DNA of 58,343 bases from Saccharothrix luteola (GCF_020859565.1 NZ_JAJHUO010000050.1:1-58343), one strand, 5' to 3'. Shown: positions 17,602-26,955, numbered from the stretch's first letter. The notes: generated by a model not told the origin, from the letters alone. A program made the numbers and translations.

Positions 17602-17943
17602 TGTGACCTGGCGTGGCACCGAGACGGTGCACCACACCACACGGACGGACCAACCGGGTGTTCGCGACCGACTCCCCGTCGACCGCAACCGCTCCGGCTC
17701 CCCCAGCGGTCACCCCATCACTACCTCGGCCACACTTTCGGGTGACTACCCTATGTTGAGAAAGATCTAGTTCATAAGATTCGGACACGAGCCGAGCCCG
17801 GCTTCCACGCGGGCAGCACAAGCCCGCCTAAAGAAGAACTAGCACCTGGCACCGACATTTCCACATCACCGCAGCTCAACACGCAATACATGGTTGACCG
17901 AGCGCTGCTCCCACCCACCCGTCTCCCGAGGTAACCCCCAGCG
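17602..17943. other. Non-coding stretch with repeated motif copy 2
   Basis: No convincing gene. At 17744-17767 lies GACTACCCTATGTTGAGAAA followed by GATC, similar to 16727-16748. The rest is probably the leader of the membrane gene at 17944. Confidence 0.45.
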
Positions 17944-18282
17944 ATGACCACTCCGCGGCACCGTCGCCGACGTCCCGTGCCACCCGCGAGAGCCGACTCA
18001 CGCCGGGGCGCTCGCTTACCCGGGCCGGCGCTCGCAGGTCTCGCCGCGACGACGCTGTCGACGGGCGTGCTCTGGTCGCTCAACTGGGCGTTGCTCGTGC
18101 TCGCGGTCGGGAGCGTCAGCGTCATCGCCTACGCGATCTGCGCGCGACGCGGGGAACCGTGGCAACGCGTGGTCGAACTGGTGCACCTGCTCAAGTCCGG
18201 GCCGCGGGTGCCACCACCGACGCCGAAGTCACGTGGGAGAAGCGACCGGCAGCCCCTCGACGCAGCGCGGAACAGCCGGTGA
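17944..18282 (+). CDS. Small membrane protein, hypothetical
   Basis: 112 residues. A basic N-terminus (PRHRRRRP) precedes two close hydrophobic stretches (LAGLAATTLSTGVLWSL and WALLVLAVGSVSVIAYAI), then a polar tail. Not recognised. Its TGA overlaps the GTG of the next gene, so the two are translated together. With the PadR-like genes upstream it looks like a small regulated membrane module. Confidence 0.55.
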   Translation: MTTPRHRRRRPVPPARADSRRGARLPGPALAGLAATTLSTGVLWSLNWALLVLAVGSVSVIAYAICARRGEPWQRVVELVHLLKSGPRVPPPTPKSRGRSDRQPLDAARNSR

Positions 18283-19091
18283 ACCAGGAGGTGCAGCGGT
18301 GCCTCAAGCTCGCGTCCCTGGCCGCGCTGCCGCTGGGGACAGCGATCGGCACGATCCTGAGCGAATCGCCGTGGGTGCCCGTGGCCGTCGGCCTCGGATC
18401 GTCGTTCCTATGGTCACTCGCCACCTTGGGGCTCGTCTTCTGGCACCGCGTCCGGGCCCTGCACCGTCGCAGCGGCCACTGGGTGCTCACGGCCGTCGCG
18501 GTCGGGTTCCCGAACGACCGCGTCGGCCTGTGGTTGGAAGAAATGCGCGGCCAGTTGCACGAACTGACGGGGAAGGCCCGGCGGGAGCTCCTCGTGAACC
18601 TCGCGACGACCGCCACTCGGAACTGGTCCTCCTCGTGGTGGGCTCGGTGGCGGCAGCTGAGGACCGCCCGCTCCCGCGGCGAGGAGCACGAGCTCGTCCA
18701 CGTGCTCTGCCTGATGCTGGAGCCCGACGGGGACCGGACCACGGTCGTCGACCTGCTGCACGCGACCGGGCTGTCACGCCTGCACTCACGACAGCCCTCG
18801 CGCCACGTGCCGGCACTGATGACGGCGAGGCGCCTGCTGTCGACGCAGAGCCCGCGCCTCGCTCGTGCTCGCGAACTCGCCCGCGACCTGCTGGCGACGC
18901 GGGAACAGGCGTACTCGATCACGGTGAGGCTTCGTCGCGGCCACTCAGCCGTGCGGCCGCGCCATCACGAGGAGCCGAACGCCCGCCACTACGCCGAACT
19001 CGCGCGCCTCCGGGCCCAGGCGCAACACCAAGCCGTCACCCTGCGAGCCGAACTGCGCAACGCGGCCAACCACTGCGATCAACAACCCTGA
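18279..19091 (+). CDS. Hypothetical protein with N-terminal membrane hairpin
   Basis: 270 residues starting VNQEVQRCLKLASLAALPLG. Two membrane helices (about 10-30 and 38-60: LGSSFLWSLATLGLVFW) are followed by a cytoplasmic Arg/Leu-rich helical domain (VGLWLEEMRGQLHELTGKARRELL cut here). Not recognised. The arginine-rich tail (RLRRGHSAVRPRHH) could bind nucleic acid or membrane lipids. It overlaps the preceding membrane gene by 4 bases, so function is likely joint. Confidence 0.55.
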   Translation: MNQEVQRCLKLASLAALPLGTAIGTILSESPWVPVAVGLGSSFLWSLATLGLVFWHRVRALHRRSGHWVLTAVAVGFPNDRVGLWLEEMRGQLHELTGKARRELLVNLATTATRNWSSSWWARWRQLRTARSRGEEHELVHVLCLMLEPDGDRTTVVDLLHATGLSRLHSRQPSRHVPALMTARRLLSTQSPRLARARELARDLLATREQAYSITVRLRRGHSAVRPRHHEEPNARHYAELARLRAQAQHQAVTLRAELRNAANHCDQQP

Positions 19092-19171
19092 CGACCCAAC
19101 CAACCAGCCCAGCCCGCCCAACCCGACCACCTACGGATGGGGGTCCGGGGGCAAACGCCCGCCGGGCGGGG

Positions 19172-19192
19172 TCTGGGGGTCTCACCCCCAGA
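19172..19192. repeat. GC-rich hairpin between 18279 gene and tmRNA
   Basis: TCTGGGGGT-ctc-ACCCCCAGA is a perfect stem, embedded in G-rich sequence of the kind that often follows stable RNA genes in actinomycetes (a similar stretch lies at 27225-27300). It may end transcripts from both sides. Confidence 0.5.
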
Positions 19193-19249
19193 AAACACGA
19201 CGAGCGAGGTGGTCGACGCTCTCCGTCGACACACCTCGCCCCGAGCGAG

Positions 19250-19619
19250 TGGAGGTGCCGGGAATCGAACCCGGGTCCTCTGCCGCATCATCAAGGCTTC
19301 TCCGTGCGCAGTCCGCTACATCTCTACTCGGCCCCGGTGATCACGCGGACAAGTCACCGTGATGAGCCCAGCCACTGTGGGTGTCCCGACCGTCCCCCGT
19401 GGCCGGGGACGGCGGTGAGCCTCCTAGCTGATGCCGGCGACCGGAGCGGAGGCGCCCCCGGGCCGACAGCGTCGCTCCTAGCCTCAGGCGGCGAGGGCGA
19501 ACGCGCGCTGGTCGTTAGACTCGGCGCTTATTGGTTTGCGATGACGCTTACGGTGGTCTCTCGCCTGCACCGGCACGCTTCCCTTGAATCAACGCACAAA
19601 GTCGAAACCGTTCACCCCC
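19250..19619 (-). ncRNA. ssrA: Transfer-messenger RNA (tmRNA)
   Basis: About 370 nt. The 5' end GGGGGTGAACGGTTTCGAC and the 3' end (T arm GGTTCGATTCC, then CACCTCC-A) form the tRNA-Ala-like acceptor, with GGGGGTG pairing CACCTCC. The tag frame (19484-19525) encodes AESNDQRAFALAA followed by TGA, close to other actinobacterial tags. With SmpB (22507-22983) it rescues stalled ribosomes and marks the product for proteolysis. The gene is about 2.9 kb from smpB, with a two-component system and an amidohydrolase between. Confidence 0.95.
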
Positions 19620-19786
19620 GTGTCGTGGGTCCTGCTCCGCACAGCATAACCCCCCGCCGACCCCGGTTCATTCCCATTACGTTGGTAGGGCTGTCCCCAC
19701 CCCACGCCGGCCGGCGGACCTGATGGTCCCAGCCACCCGATCGAGCGATGCTGGTCGGGGCAACATCCGGCGTGAAGGTGGGAAAC

Positions 19787-21034
19787 ATGACGACGCGGGT
19801 CTACCCGAACATCGGCCGGGTCAGCGGGTACTTCCTGCTGAACCTGGTCACAGGGCTCTTCTGGTTCGTCCTGCTGGTGACGCTGGGCGCGGTGAGCATC
19901 GGCACCGCGGTGATCTGGGTCGGCGTGCCGCTGGGCGTGCTGACGCTGGTCCTGGCGCGCGGCGCGGCGTCCGCCGAACGGGCCTGGCTGCGGGCGACCC
20001 TCGGCGTGGACATCCCCCGCCCGTACCGGGAGCTGCCCAGCGGCGCCACCGCCCGGGCGAAGGCCATCGCGAGGGACCCGGCGACGTGGCGCGACCTGTC
20101 CTACTGGCTGCTCATGCTGCCGCTGGGCGTGGTCGAGTTCGCCCTCACGGTGGCGCTGTGGTCGGCCGTCGCGGGCACCGTGTTCCTGCCGTTCTACCAG
20201 CACTGGCTCCCGGTGACGTGGGAGGTCACGTTCAGCGAGGGCAACGTGTGGCTGATCGACTCGTTCGCCAAGGCCCTCCCCGTGAGCGCCCTGGGCCTGG
20301 TGCTCGGCTACCTCTCCTACCGGCTGCTCAAGGCCCTCGGCCGGGGTCACGCCCTGCTCGCCCAGTCCCTGCTCGGCCCCTCGCGCTACGGCGTGCTGTC
20401 CGCCAAGGCGGAGCAGCTGTCCGCCAGCCGGGCCCGCGGCGTGGAAGCCGCCGAGGCGGAACGCCGGCGCATCGAGCGCGACCTGCACGACGGCGCGCAG
20501 CAACGCCTGGTCGCCGTGGCCATGGGCCTCGGCCGGGCGCGCAGCAAGATGGAGTCCGACCCGGACGGCGCCCGCGAGCTCATCGCCGAGGCCCACGCCG
20601 ACGCCAAGCTCGCCATCTCCGAGCTGCGCGACCTGGCCCGCGGCATCTACCCGTCGGTGCTGGGCGACCGCGGGCTGGACGCGGCGCTGTCGTCGCTGGC
20701 CGCGCGGTCCCCGATCCCGGTCGAGGTGGACGTGGACGTCGAGCCGCGCCCGCCGACGGCCGTCGAGAGCGCCGCGTACTTCACCGTCGCCGAGACGCTG
20801 ACCAACGTCGCCAAGCACTCCGGCGCGACCCGGGCGCACGTGAACGTGTCCCGCACCGAGAACTCCGTGGTGGTGGAGGTCACCGACAACGGCCACGGCG
20901 GCGCGGAGGTGCGCCCGGGTGGTGGGCTCGCCGGGCTCGCTGACCGGGCTGCGACGATTGACGGCGTGGTCGTCGTGGTGAGCCCGATCGGCGGGCCGAC
21001 CGTGATCCGGACGGAGCTGCCGTGCGCGTGGTGA
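19787..21034 (+). CDS. Sensor histidine kinase (HisKA_3 type)
   Basis: 415 residues. Residues 1-200 form a four-helix membrane sensor of the actinobacterial 'putative sensor' type (LLNLVTGLFWFVLLV, LGVLTLVLA, and later helices). The phosphoacceptor is in RRRIERDLHDGAQQRL, followed by an ATPase with N box VAETLTNVAKHS and G box DNGHGGA...GGGLAGLADR. It belongs to the DesK/NarX class. I chose the ATG at 19787, preceded by GAAGGTGGGA. The 3' end overlaps the response regulator by 13 bases. The signal is unknown. Confidence 0.9.
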   Translation: MTTRVYPNIGRVSGYFLLNLVTGLFWFVLLVTLGAVSIGTAVIWVGVPLGVLTLVLARGAASAERAWLRATLGVDIPRPYRELPSGATARAKAIARDPATWRDLSYWLLMLPLGVVEFALTVALWSAVAGTVFLPFYQHWLPVTWEVTFSEGNVWLIDSFAKALPVSALGLVLGYLSYRLLKALGRGHALLAQSLLGPSRYGVLSAKAEQLSASRARGVEAAEAERRRIERDLHDGAQQRLVAVAMGLGRARSKMESDPDGARELIAEAHADAKLAISELRDLARGIYPSVLGDRGLDAALSSLAARSPIPVEVDVDVEPRPPTAVESAAYFTVAETLTNVAKHSGATRAHVNVSRTENSVVVEVTDNGHGGAEVRPGGGLAGLADRAATIDGVVVVVSPIGGPTVIRTELPCAW

Positions 21035-21666
21035 TCGCGGAGGACTCGGTCCTCCTTCGGGTCGGTGTGGAACGCCTGCTGGCCGACGAGGGGATCGAGA
21101 CGGTCGCGGCGGTGGACGACGGTGACGCGCTGCTCGCCGCGATCGAGGAGCACCGCCCCGACCTGGCCCTGGTGGACGTGCGGATGCCGCCGACGTTCAC
21201 CGACGAGGGGCTGCGGGCAGCGATCGAGGCGCGCAAGCGCATCCCCAACCTGCCAGTGCTGGTCCTCTCGCAGTACGTGGAGGAGCGGTACGCGGTGGAG
21301 CTGCTGGCCGGCGGCGCGAACGGCGTCGGCTACCTGCTCAAGGAGCGCGTGGCGGACGTGTCGGAGTTCGTGGCCGCCCTCCGCCGGGTCGCCGACGGCG
21401 GCACGAGCATCGACCACGAGGTCATCACCCAGCTGATGGTCCGGTCCAAGCGCAACCCGGTCGACTCGCTCACCCAGCGTGAACGCGAGGTGCTCGCGCT
21501 GATGGCGCAGGGGCTGTCGAACGCCGCCATCGCGGCCGCGCTGGTCGTCTCCGACGGCGCGGTGGAGAAGCACGTCGGCAACATCTTCGCCAAGCTCGGC
21601 CTGGAGCCCGGCACGAGCGAGCACCGCCGCGTGCGCGCCGTGCTCGCCTACCTCAACCTGGGCTGA
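21022..21666 (+). CDS. NarL/LuxR-family response regulator
   Basis: 214 residues. The receiver domain has the acidic pair in IAEDS, the phosphorylation site in LALVDVRMPP and the conserved lysine in YLLKER. The C-terminal LuxR helix-turn-helix is LTQREREVLALMAQGLSNAA. It starts with GTG inside the end of the kinase gene, so the two are translationally coupled and form a two-component pair. Targets are unknown. Confidence 0.93.
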   Translation: MRVVIAEDSVLLRVGVERLLADEGIETVAAVDDGDALLAAIEEHRPDLALVDVRMPPTFTDEGLRAAIEARKRIPNLPVLVLSQYVEERYAVELLAGGANGVGYLLKERVADVSEFVAALRRVADGGTSIDHEVITQLMVRSKRNPVDSLTQREREVLALMAQGLSNAAIAAALVVSDGAVEKHVGNIFAKLGLEPGTSEHRRVRAVLAYLNLG

Positions 21667-22480
21667 GGCCGAGCAGCCTGGCCCCGTTGTCGTGCAGCAC
21701 GGCCCGCAGGAACGGCTCGCCGAGCCGCTCGTCGGCGGCGGCCCAGCCCTCGATGGCGTCCAGCTGCGCCGAGTAGTCGTACGGGATGTTCGGGAAGTCC
21801 GAGCCGAGCACGACCCGGTCCGCCACGTCGACCAGCCGTGCCGCCCAGTCGCGCGGCAGCGCCGCCATCGCCTCGGTGAACGGCACGCCGACCATCGTGG
21901 TGTCCAGGTGCACCCCGTCGTACCGGCCGACCAGGTCCAACGCGCCCAGGTAGTCGGGCATCCCGGCGTGCGCCAGCACCGCCACCAGCGACGGGTGCCT
22001 GCGCAGCACGTCCTCGAACACGTCCAGCCCGGTGTGCGCGCCGGGTACCGGCCCGTGCCCGCAGTGCACCACCACGGGCACCCGTGCCTCGGCCAGCAGG
22101 CCCCACGCGCCGTCGAGCGACCGCGGGTCGTAACCGCCCACCTGCACGTGCGCCTTGAAGCACCGCGCACCGGCCGTCAACGCCCGCGACACGTACGCCT
22201 CGACGCCCGGCTCCGGGTACAGCGTCGCGGTCGGCACGGCGCCGTCCACGCGCGAGCCGAAGTCCAGGGCCCAGTCCGTCAGCCACTCGCCCATGCCCGG
22301 CTTGTGCGGGTACACCAGGGGCGCGAACCCGACCACGCCGAACGACCGCAGCACGGCCAGCCGCTCCGCCTCCGGCAGCCGGTACCGGATCGACCAGTCG
22401 ACGCCGTAGTGCCGGGACGCCTCGTCGAAGAACGCCCACACCTTGTCCAGCACGCGCCGCGGCATGAAGTGCACGTGCAC
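21653..22480 (-). CDS. Amidohydrolase-family metal hydrolase (PF04909 type)
   Basis: 275 residues of TIM-barrel type. The HxH metal motif is at the very N-terminus (HVHF), with later VVVHCGHG, VLAHAGMPD and VLGSDFPN motifs for the other metal and catalytic ligands. The GTG at 22480 is the first usable start; upstream codons in frame run into smpB without a start, so the protein begins right at the first barrel strand. It follows smpB by 26 bases and is probably the last gene of the prfB-ftsEX-smpB run. Substrate unknown. It converges on the response regulator with a 14-base overlap. Confidence 0.8.
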   Translation of the reverse strand: MHVHFMPRRVLDKVWAFFDEASRHYGVDWSIRYRLPEAERLAVLRSFGVVGFAPLVYPHKPGMGEWLTDWALDFGSRVDGAVPTATLYPEPGVEAYVSRALTAGARCFKAHVQVGGYDPRSLDGAWGLLAEARVPVVVHCGHGPVPGAHTGLDVFEDVLRRHPSLVAVLAHAGMPDYLGALDLVGRYDGVHLDTTMVGVPFTEAMAALPRDWAARLVDVADRVVLGSDFPNIPYDYSAQLDAIEGWAAADERLGEPFLRAVLHDNGARLLGLSPG

Positions 22481-22506
22481 GTCGACCAGGCCGGGGACGG
22501 CGGTGT

Positions 22507-22983
22507 TCAGTAGCGGCCCTTCAACGCGCGGCCGTGCGCCTTCTGGATCTCCCGCTCGGCGTCCCGCTTGGCCAGGTCCTGCCGCTTGTCGTACGACTTC
22601 TTGCCGCGCGCCAGGGCCAGCTCGACCTTGACGTACCCGTCCTTGAAGTACATCGACAGCGGGATCAGCGACAGACCGCTCTCCTTGGTCTTGCCGATCA
22701 GCCGCTCGATCTCGCCCTTGTGCAGCAGGAGCTTGCGCTTGCGCCGCACCTCGTGGTTGGTCCAGGTGCCCGCCACGTACTCCGGGATGTGCAGCGCGTG
22801 CAGCCAGATCTCGCCGTCGTCCACCTGGCCGAAGGCGTCCACCAGGGACGCCCGGCCCATGCGGAGGCTCTTCACCTCCGTGCCGACGAGCACGACACCG
22901 GCTTCGAAGGTGTCGAGGATGGTGTAGTCGTGCCGAGCCTTGCGGTTCGACGCGATCACCTTCTGACCGCGTTCCTTGACCAT
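22507..22983 (-). CDS. smpB: SsrA-binding protein SmpB
   Basis: 158 residues, the usual length. The conserved HDYTILDTFEAGVVLVGTEV and VRRKRKLLLHKGEI blocks form the OB-fold that binds the tRNA-like part of tmRNA. The basic C-terminal tail (GKKSYDKRQDLAKRDAEREI) enters the decoding site. It works with the ssrA RNA in this window. It lies 30 bases after ftsX in the actinobacterial prfB-ftsE-ftsX-smpB order. Confidence 0.97.
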   Translation of the reverse strand: MVKERGQKVIASNRKARHDYTILDTFEAGVVLVGTEVKSLRMGRASLVDAFGQVDDGEIWLHALHIPEYVAGTWTNHEVRRKRKLLLHKGEIERLIGKTKESGLSLIPLSMYFKDGYVKVELALARGKKSYDKRQDLAKRDAEREIQKAHGRALKGRY

Positions 22984-23013
22984 GACGGAAACCTTACGTG
23001 AGCGCGCCAGCGG

Positions 23014-23916
23014 TTATAGGCGCACGTAGAGACGCAGCGTGACGTAGCCGGTCAGGGCCGAGATCGCGATCGCCACACCGACCAGGATGGGTGAGAGGAA
23101 GAGGATCTCCACCATGCTCACCTCCGGGATGATGTTGGCCGCGAACAGCTCGCCCAGCACCCGGTCGAGCAGGAAGAGCTTCGCCACCACGAGCAACCCG
23201 ATCGAGACCACGGAGCCGATGACGCCGGCGACCACCGCCTCGATGAGGAACGGCAGCTGGGTGTACCAGCGGGTGGCGCCGACCAGCCGCATGATGCCGA
23301 CCTCCGTGCGCCGGGTGAACGCCGACACCTGGATCGTATTGGAGATCAACATCAGCGCGGCGAACGCCTGGAGCGCCGCCAGCACCAGCGCGCCGTCGCG
23401 CAGGCCGTTCAGGAAGCCGAACAGCCGGTCGAGGTCCTCGCGCTGGTCGTCGACCTTCTTGACGCCCGCCTTGCCGGTGAACGCCTGCACGATCACGTCG
23501 GACCGCTGCGCGTCCTCCAGCTTGACCCGGAACATCGCCGGGATCGCCTCGGGACGGGCCAGCTTCGCCAGCTCCGGCTGCGACTCGAAGACCTTCTTGA
23601 ACCGCTCGAAGCCCTTGTCGCGGTTCTCGTAGACGACCGTCTCGACCCCGGACGTGGTCTCCAGCTGGCTGCGCAGGCCCGAGCAGGGCTGCTGCGTGCA
23701 GTCCTTGTCGTTCACGCTGATGTCGTTGGTGAGCATGACCGCCACCTCGAGCTGGCCGAGGTAGTCGTCCTGCATCTTGTCCACCATGTTGACGACCAGC
23801 AGGCCGACACCGAGCAGCAAGAGCGAGATCGCGGTCGTGAGGATCATCGCGATGGTCATCGTGACGTTCCGGCGCAGGCCGGTGACGACCTCGCTGAACA
23901 CGAAGCTGGTACGCAT
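23014..23916 (-). CDS. ftsX: Cell division ABC transporter permease FtsX
   Basis: 300 residues. One N-terminal membrane helix (about 20-43, MILTTAISLLLLGVGLLVV), a large extracytoplasmic loop (about 45-165) with a Cys pair (KDCTQQPCSGL) as in mycobacterial FtsX, and three C-terminal helices. With FtsE it relays divisome signals to peptidoglycan hydrolases outside the membrane. It starts 53 bases after ftsE and is followed by smpB. Confidence 0.95.
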   Translation of the reverse strand: MRTSFVFSEVVTGLRRNVTMTIAMILTTAISLLLLGVGLLVVNMVDKMQDDYLGQLEVAVMLTNDISVNDKDCTQQPCSGLRSQLETTSGVETVVYENRDKGFERFKKVFESQPELAKLARPEAIPAMFRVKLEDAQRSDVIVQAFTGKAGVKKVDDQREDLDRLFGFLNGLRDGALVLAALQAFAALMLISNTIQVSAFTRRTEVGIMRLVGATRWYTQLPFLIEAVVAGVIGSVVSIGLLVVAKLFLLDRVLGELFAANIIPEVSMVEILFLSPILVGVAIAISALTGYVTLRLYVRL

Positions 23917-23969
23917 CGGGGGGAACGTTCCTCAGGGTCGGGGGATGAGGGGGTCCGGCGTCCTCGGGC

Positions 23970-24659
<690 letters not shown>

Positions 24660-24726
24660 GAGGCGCGAGTGTACTCGTGGCCTGGGTAAAGCCCTCGTCT
24701 CGCCCGCCGCACGGCGGCTTGACCGA

Positions 24727-25827
24727 TCAGGACTGGTGCTGCTTGCGCCAGCGGATGCCCGCTTCCAGGAAGTCGTCGATCTCGCCGTCGAGCACCGCGG
24801 ACGGGTTGCCGACCTCGTGCTCGGTGCGCAGGTCCTTGACCATCTGGTACGGGTGCAGCACGTAGGAGCGCATCTGGTTGCCCCAGCTCGACCCGGTGTC
24901 CTTCAGCGCGTCCATCTTCGCCTGCTCCTCCTGCCGCTGCCGCTCCAGCAGCTTGGCCTGGAGCACGGCCATCGCGGTGGCCTTGTTCTGCAGCTGGGAG
25001 CGCTCGTTCTGGCAGGAGACCACGATGCCGGTCGGGATGTGCGTCAGGCGCACCGCCGAGTCGGTCGTGTTGACGCCCTGGCCACCCGGGCCGGACGAGC
25101 GGTAGACGTCGACCCTCAGGTCCTTCTCGTCGATGTCGACGTGGTCGGTCTGCTCGACCACGGGCACCACCTCGACGCCCGCGAACGACGTCTGCCGGCG
25201 GCCCTGGTTGTCGAACGGCGAGATGCGCACGAGGCGGTGCGTGCCCTGTTCGACGCTGAGCGTGCCGTAGGCGTACGGGGCAGTGACGCGGAACGTGGCG
25301 GACTTGATGCCCGCCTCCTCGGCGTAGGACGTGTCGAACACGTCGACGCTGTAGCCGTGCCGCTCGGCCCAGCGGGAGTACATCCGCAGCAGCATCTCGG
25401 CGAAGTCGGCCGCGTCGATGCCGCCCGCCTCGGCACGGATGGTGACCAGCGCGTTGCGCTCGTCGTACTCGCCCGAGAGCAGCGTGCGGACCTCGAGGGA
25501 GGAGATCTCCTCGCGGAGCTTCGCGCGCTCGGTGTCGGCCTCGGCGAGGCTGCCCGCGTCACCCTCGTCCTCGGCCAGCTCGTACATGATCGACAGGTCG
25601 TCGAGGCGCTCGCGCAGGGTCGTGATGCGGCGCAGCTCGCCCTGCTTGTGCGAGAGCAGGCTGGTGACCTTCTGCGCCTTCTCCTGGTCGTCCCAGAGGT
25701 CCGGCCGGGCCGCCGCCTGCTCCAGCTCCGCGACCTGGGCGCGCAGCGCATCGAGGTCCATCACCGCCTCGATGCTCGTGAGCGTGGCGGAGAGGTCCTT
25801 GATGTCTGCTTCGACGTCGGGATTCAC
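24727..25827 (-). CDS. prfB: Peptide chain release factor 2
   Basis: 366 residues. It carries the stop-recognition SPF motif (ISPFDNQGRRQ) and the peptidyl-tRNA hydrolysis GGQ motif (GPGGQGVNTTDSAVRL), so it reads UGA and UAA. The frame is continuous from the GTG at 25827; there is no internal UGA near codon 25 and hence no programmed +1 frameshift, as is usual in actinobacteria. First gene of the prfB-ftsE-ftsX-smpB run. Confidence 0.96.
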   Translation of the reverse strand: MNPDVEADIKDLSATLTSIEAVMDLDALRAQVAELEQAAARPDLWDDQEKAQKVTSLLSHKQGELRRITTLRERLDDLSIMYELAEDEGDAGSLAEADTERAKLREEISSLEVRTLLSGEYDERNALVTIRAEAGGIDAADFAEMLLRMYSRWAERHGYSVDVFDTSYAEEAGIKSATFRVTAPYAYGTLSVEQGTHRLVRISPFDNQGRRQTSFAGVEVVPVVEQTDHVDIDEKDLRVDVYRSSGPGGQGVNTTDSAVRLTHIPTGIVVSCQNERSQLQNKATAMAVLQAKLLERQRQEEQAKMDALKDTGSSWGNQMRSYVLHPYQMVKDLRTEHEVGNPSAVLDGEIDDFLEAGIRWRKQHQS

Positions 25828-25878
25828 GTCCCAAGATTACGCCGGCACCGGTCGCGGAGTGCGACCGGTGGGCGCGAT

Positions 25879-26379
25879 TCAGGCCGTCGGGATGGCGTCG
25901 AGCAGCTTGAGCACGGCCTTGGCGTGGGCGAGGCCGAACTCGGCGACCGCCTTGGCGTAGGCGTCCTCGGCGGTCTTCACCGCCGTCTTGGCGGCCTCCT
26001 GCTCGGCGCCGTAGCTCGCGCGGGCGGAGTCCACGAGCCCTTGCCGCTGCTTGGCGGTCAGGGAGCCCGCGTGCACCAGCCGCAGGATCAACGGGCTGCG
26101 CAGGTGGTCCGGCCCCGGCTCGGAGAGCAGCCAGTTCTTGAACGCCTTCTTGCCCGCCGCGGTCAGCACGTACTGCTGGCTGGAGCGCGGGCCCTGCTTG
26201 CCGAGGCGCAGCAGGCCTGCGTCCGCCAACGCGGGCAGCTCGCGGTAGACCTGGCTCCGGGTGACGCTGAAGAACGCGCCGAAGCGCTCTCCGGCCTCAG
26301 CCACGAGCTGGCCACCGGTCTTGGGTCCGTCGTGCAGCAGTCCGAGCAGGGCCGCCGCCGTCGCATTCAGGTCCGACAC
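25879..26379 (-). CDS. PadR-family transcriptional regulator (long form)
   Basis: 166 residues. N-terminal winged helix (AALLGLLHDGPKTGGQLVAE, then VTRSQVYRELPALADAGLL) plus a C-terminal Vir_act_alpha helical dimer domain (LILRLVHAGSLTAKQRQGLV). The GTG at 26379 (VSDLNATAAALLG) fits the family start; no strong ribosome site precedes it. A 22-bp-spaced direct repeat just upstream may be its operator. It stands alone, 51 bases from prfB. Confidence 0.85.
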   Translation of the reverse strand: MSDLNATAAALLGLLHDGPKTGGQLVAEAGERFGAFFSVTRSQVYRELPALADAGLLRLGKQGPRSSQQYVLTAAGKKAFKNWLLSEPGPDHLRSPLILRLVHAGSLTAKQRQGLVDSARASYGAEQEAAKTAVKTAEDAYAKAVAEFGLAHAKAVLKLLDAIPTA

Positions 26380-26401
26380 ACCACCAACGGTGCCACGCTC
26401 A

Positions 26402-26443
26402 CCCGTCGCTGTCCACAATGGTCAGCCGTTCTGTCCACTGTGG
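26402..26443. promoter_or_regulatory. Two 20-bp direct repeats upstream of the PadR gene
   Basis: CCCGTCGCTGTCCACAATGG (26402-26421) and AGCCGTTCTGTCCACTGTGG (26424-26443) share 15 of 20 bases at a 22-bp period, two helical turns. They lie 23-64 bases upstream of the PadR start, so an autoregulatory site is possible. The CTGTCCACA core also resembles a DnaA box. Confidence 0.4.
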
Positions 26444-26757
26444 CTGATCACGGGCTAGCGGAGTTGGGCCAAGCGGAGCAACGCAAACATCGCTGCGTAA
26501 CCGCCCGCTGATCAACACCACGCGTTCGGCCTCTTGACCCCGCCTGTCCACGCGAAGTGGAAATCCATTGAGCCGCAAGGGAAACCGCACTTTTGCGTTC
26601 ACTCGAACGGCAGCGCGGCGTCACGCGCCGCTGCCGCGCCGCCCCGGCGGCCCCATCGGGCGATAGCACAACCCGGTGATGTCCGGCTCTCGACGTGGCA
26701 AACACGTCGGGTGGTGGGACCATTACCACGGGTGTTCGTACGACTGGGAGGTCAGCT
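26444..26757. other. Non-coding stretch
   Basis: About 310 bases with no convincing gene on either strand. It should contain the promoter of the zinc mini-protein at 26758. Confidence 0.45.
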
Positions 26758-26955
26758 GTGGGCATCAAATGGACGACGGGAACGAAGGTAGTCCGCAACG
26801 CCCGCGCCTGGGCGTCCGGCACGATCCCGGAGCAGGCGGGCAAGGACGAGTGCATGGTGTGCGGCAAGCAGATCCGCAGGCATCGCACGGTCAGCGGCGA
26901 AGGCCGGGTGTGCTCCCTCACGTGCGCCCAGTACTGGGCGGAGAACATGACCTGA
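26758..26955 (+). CDS. Small zinc-ribbon-like protein
   Basis: 65 residues starting VGIKWTTGTKVVRNARAWAS with GTG. GGGAGG lies 6 bases upstream. Two Cys pairs, CMVCGK and CSLTCAQYW, separated by about 16 residues, suggest one bound zinc. The CSLTC-type second knuckle resembles treble-clef mini-domains. Function unknown; it could bind nucleic acid or a ribosomal site. It is followed at once by a strong terminator, so it is a single-gene transcript. Confidence 0.65.
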   Translation: MGIKWTTGTKVVRNARAWASGTIPEQAGKDECMVCGKQIRRHRTVSGEGRVCSLTCAQYWAENMT

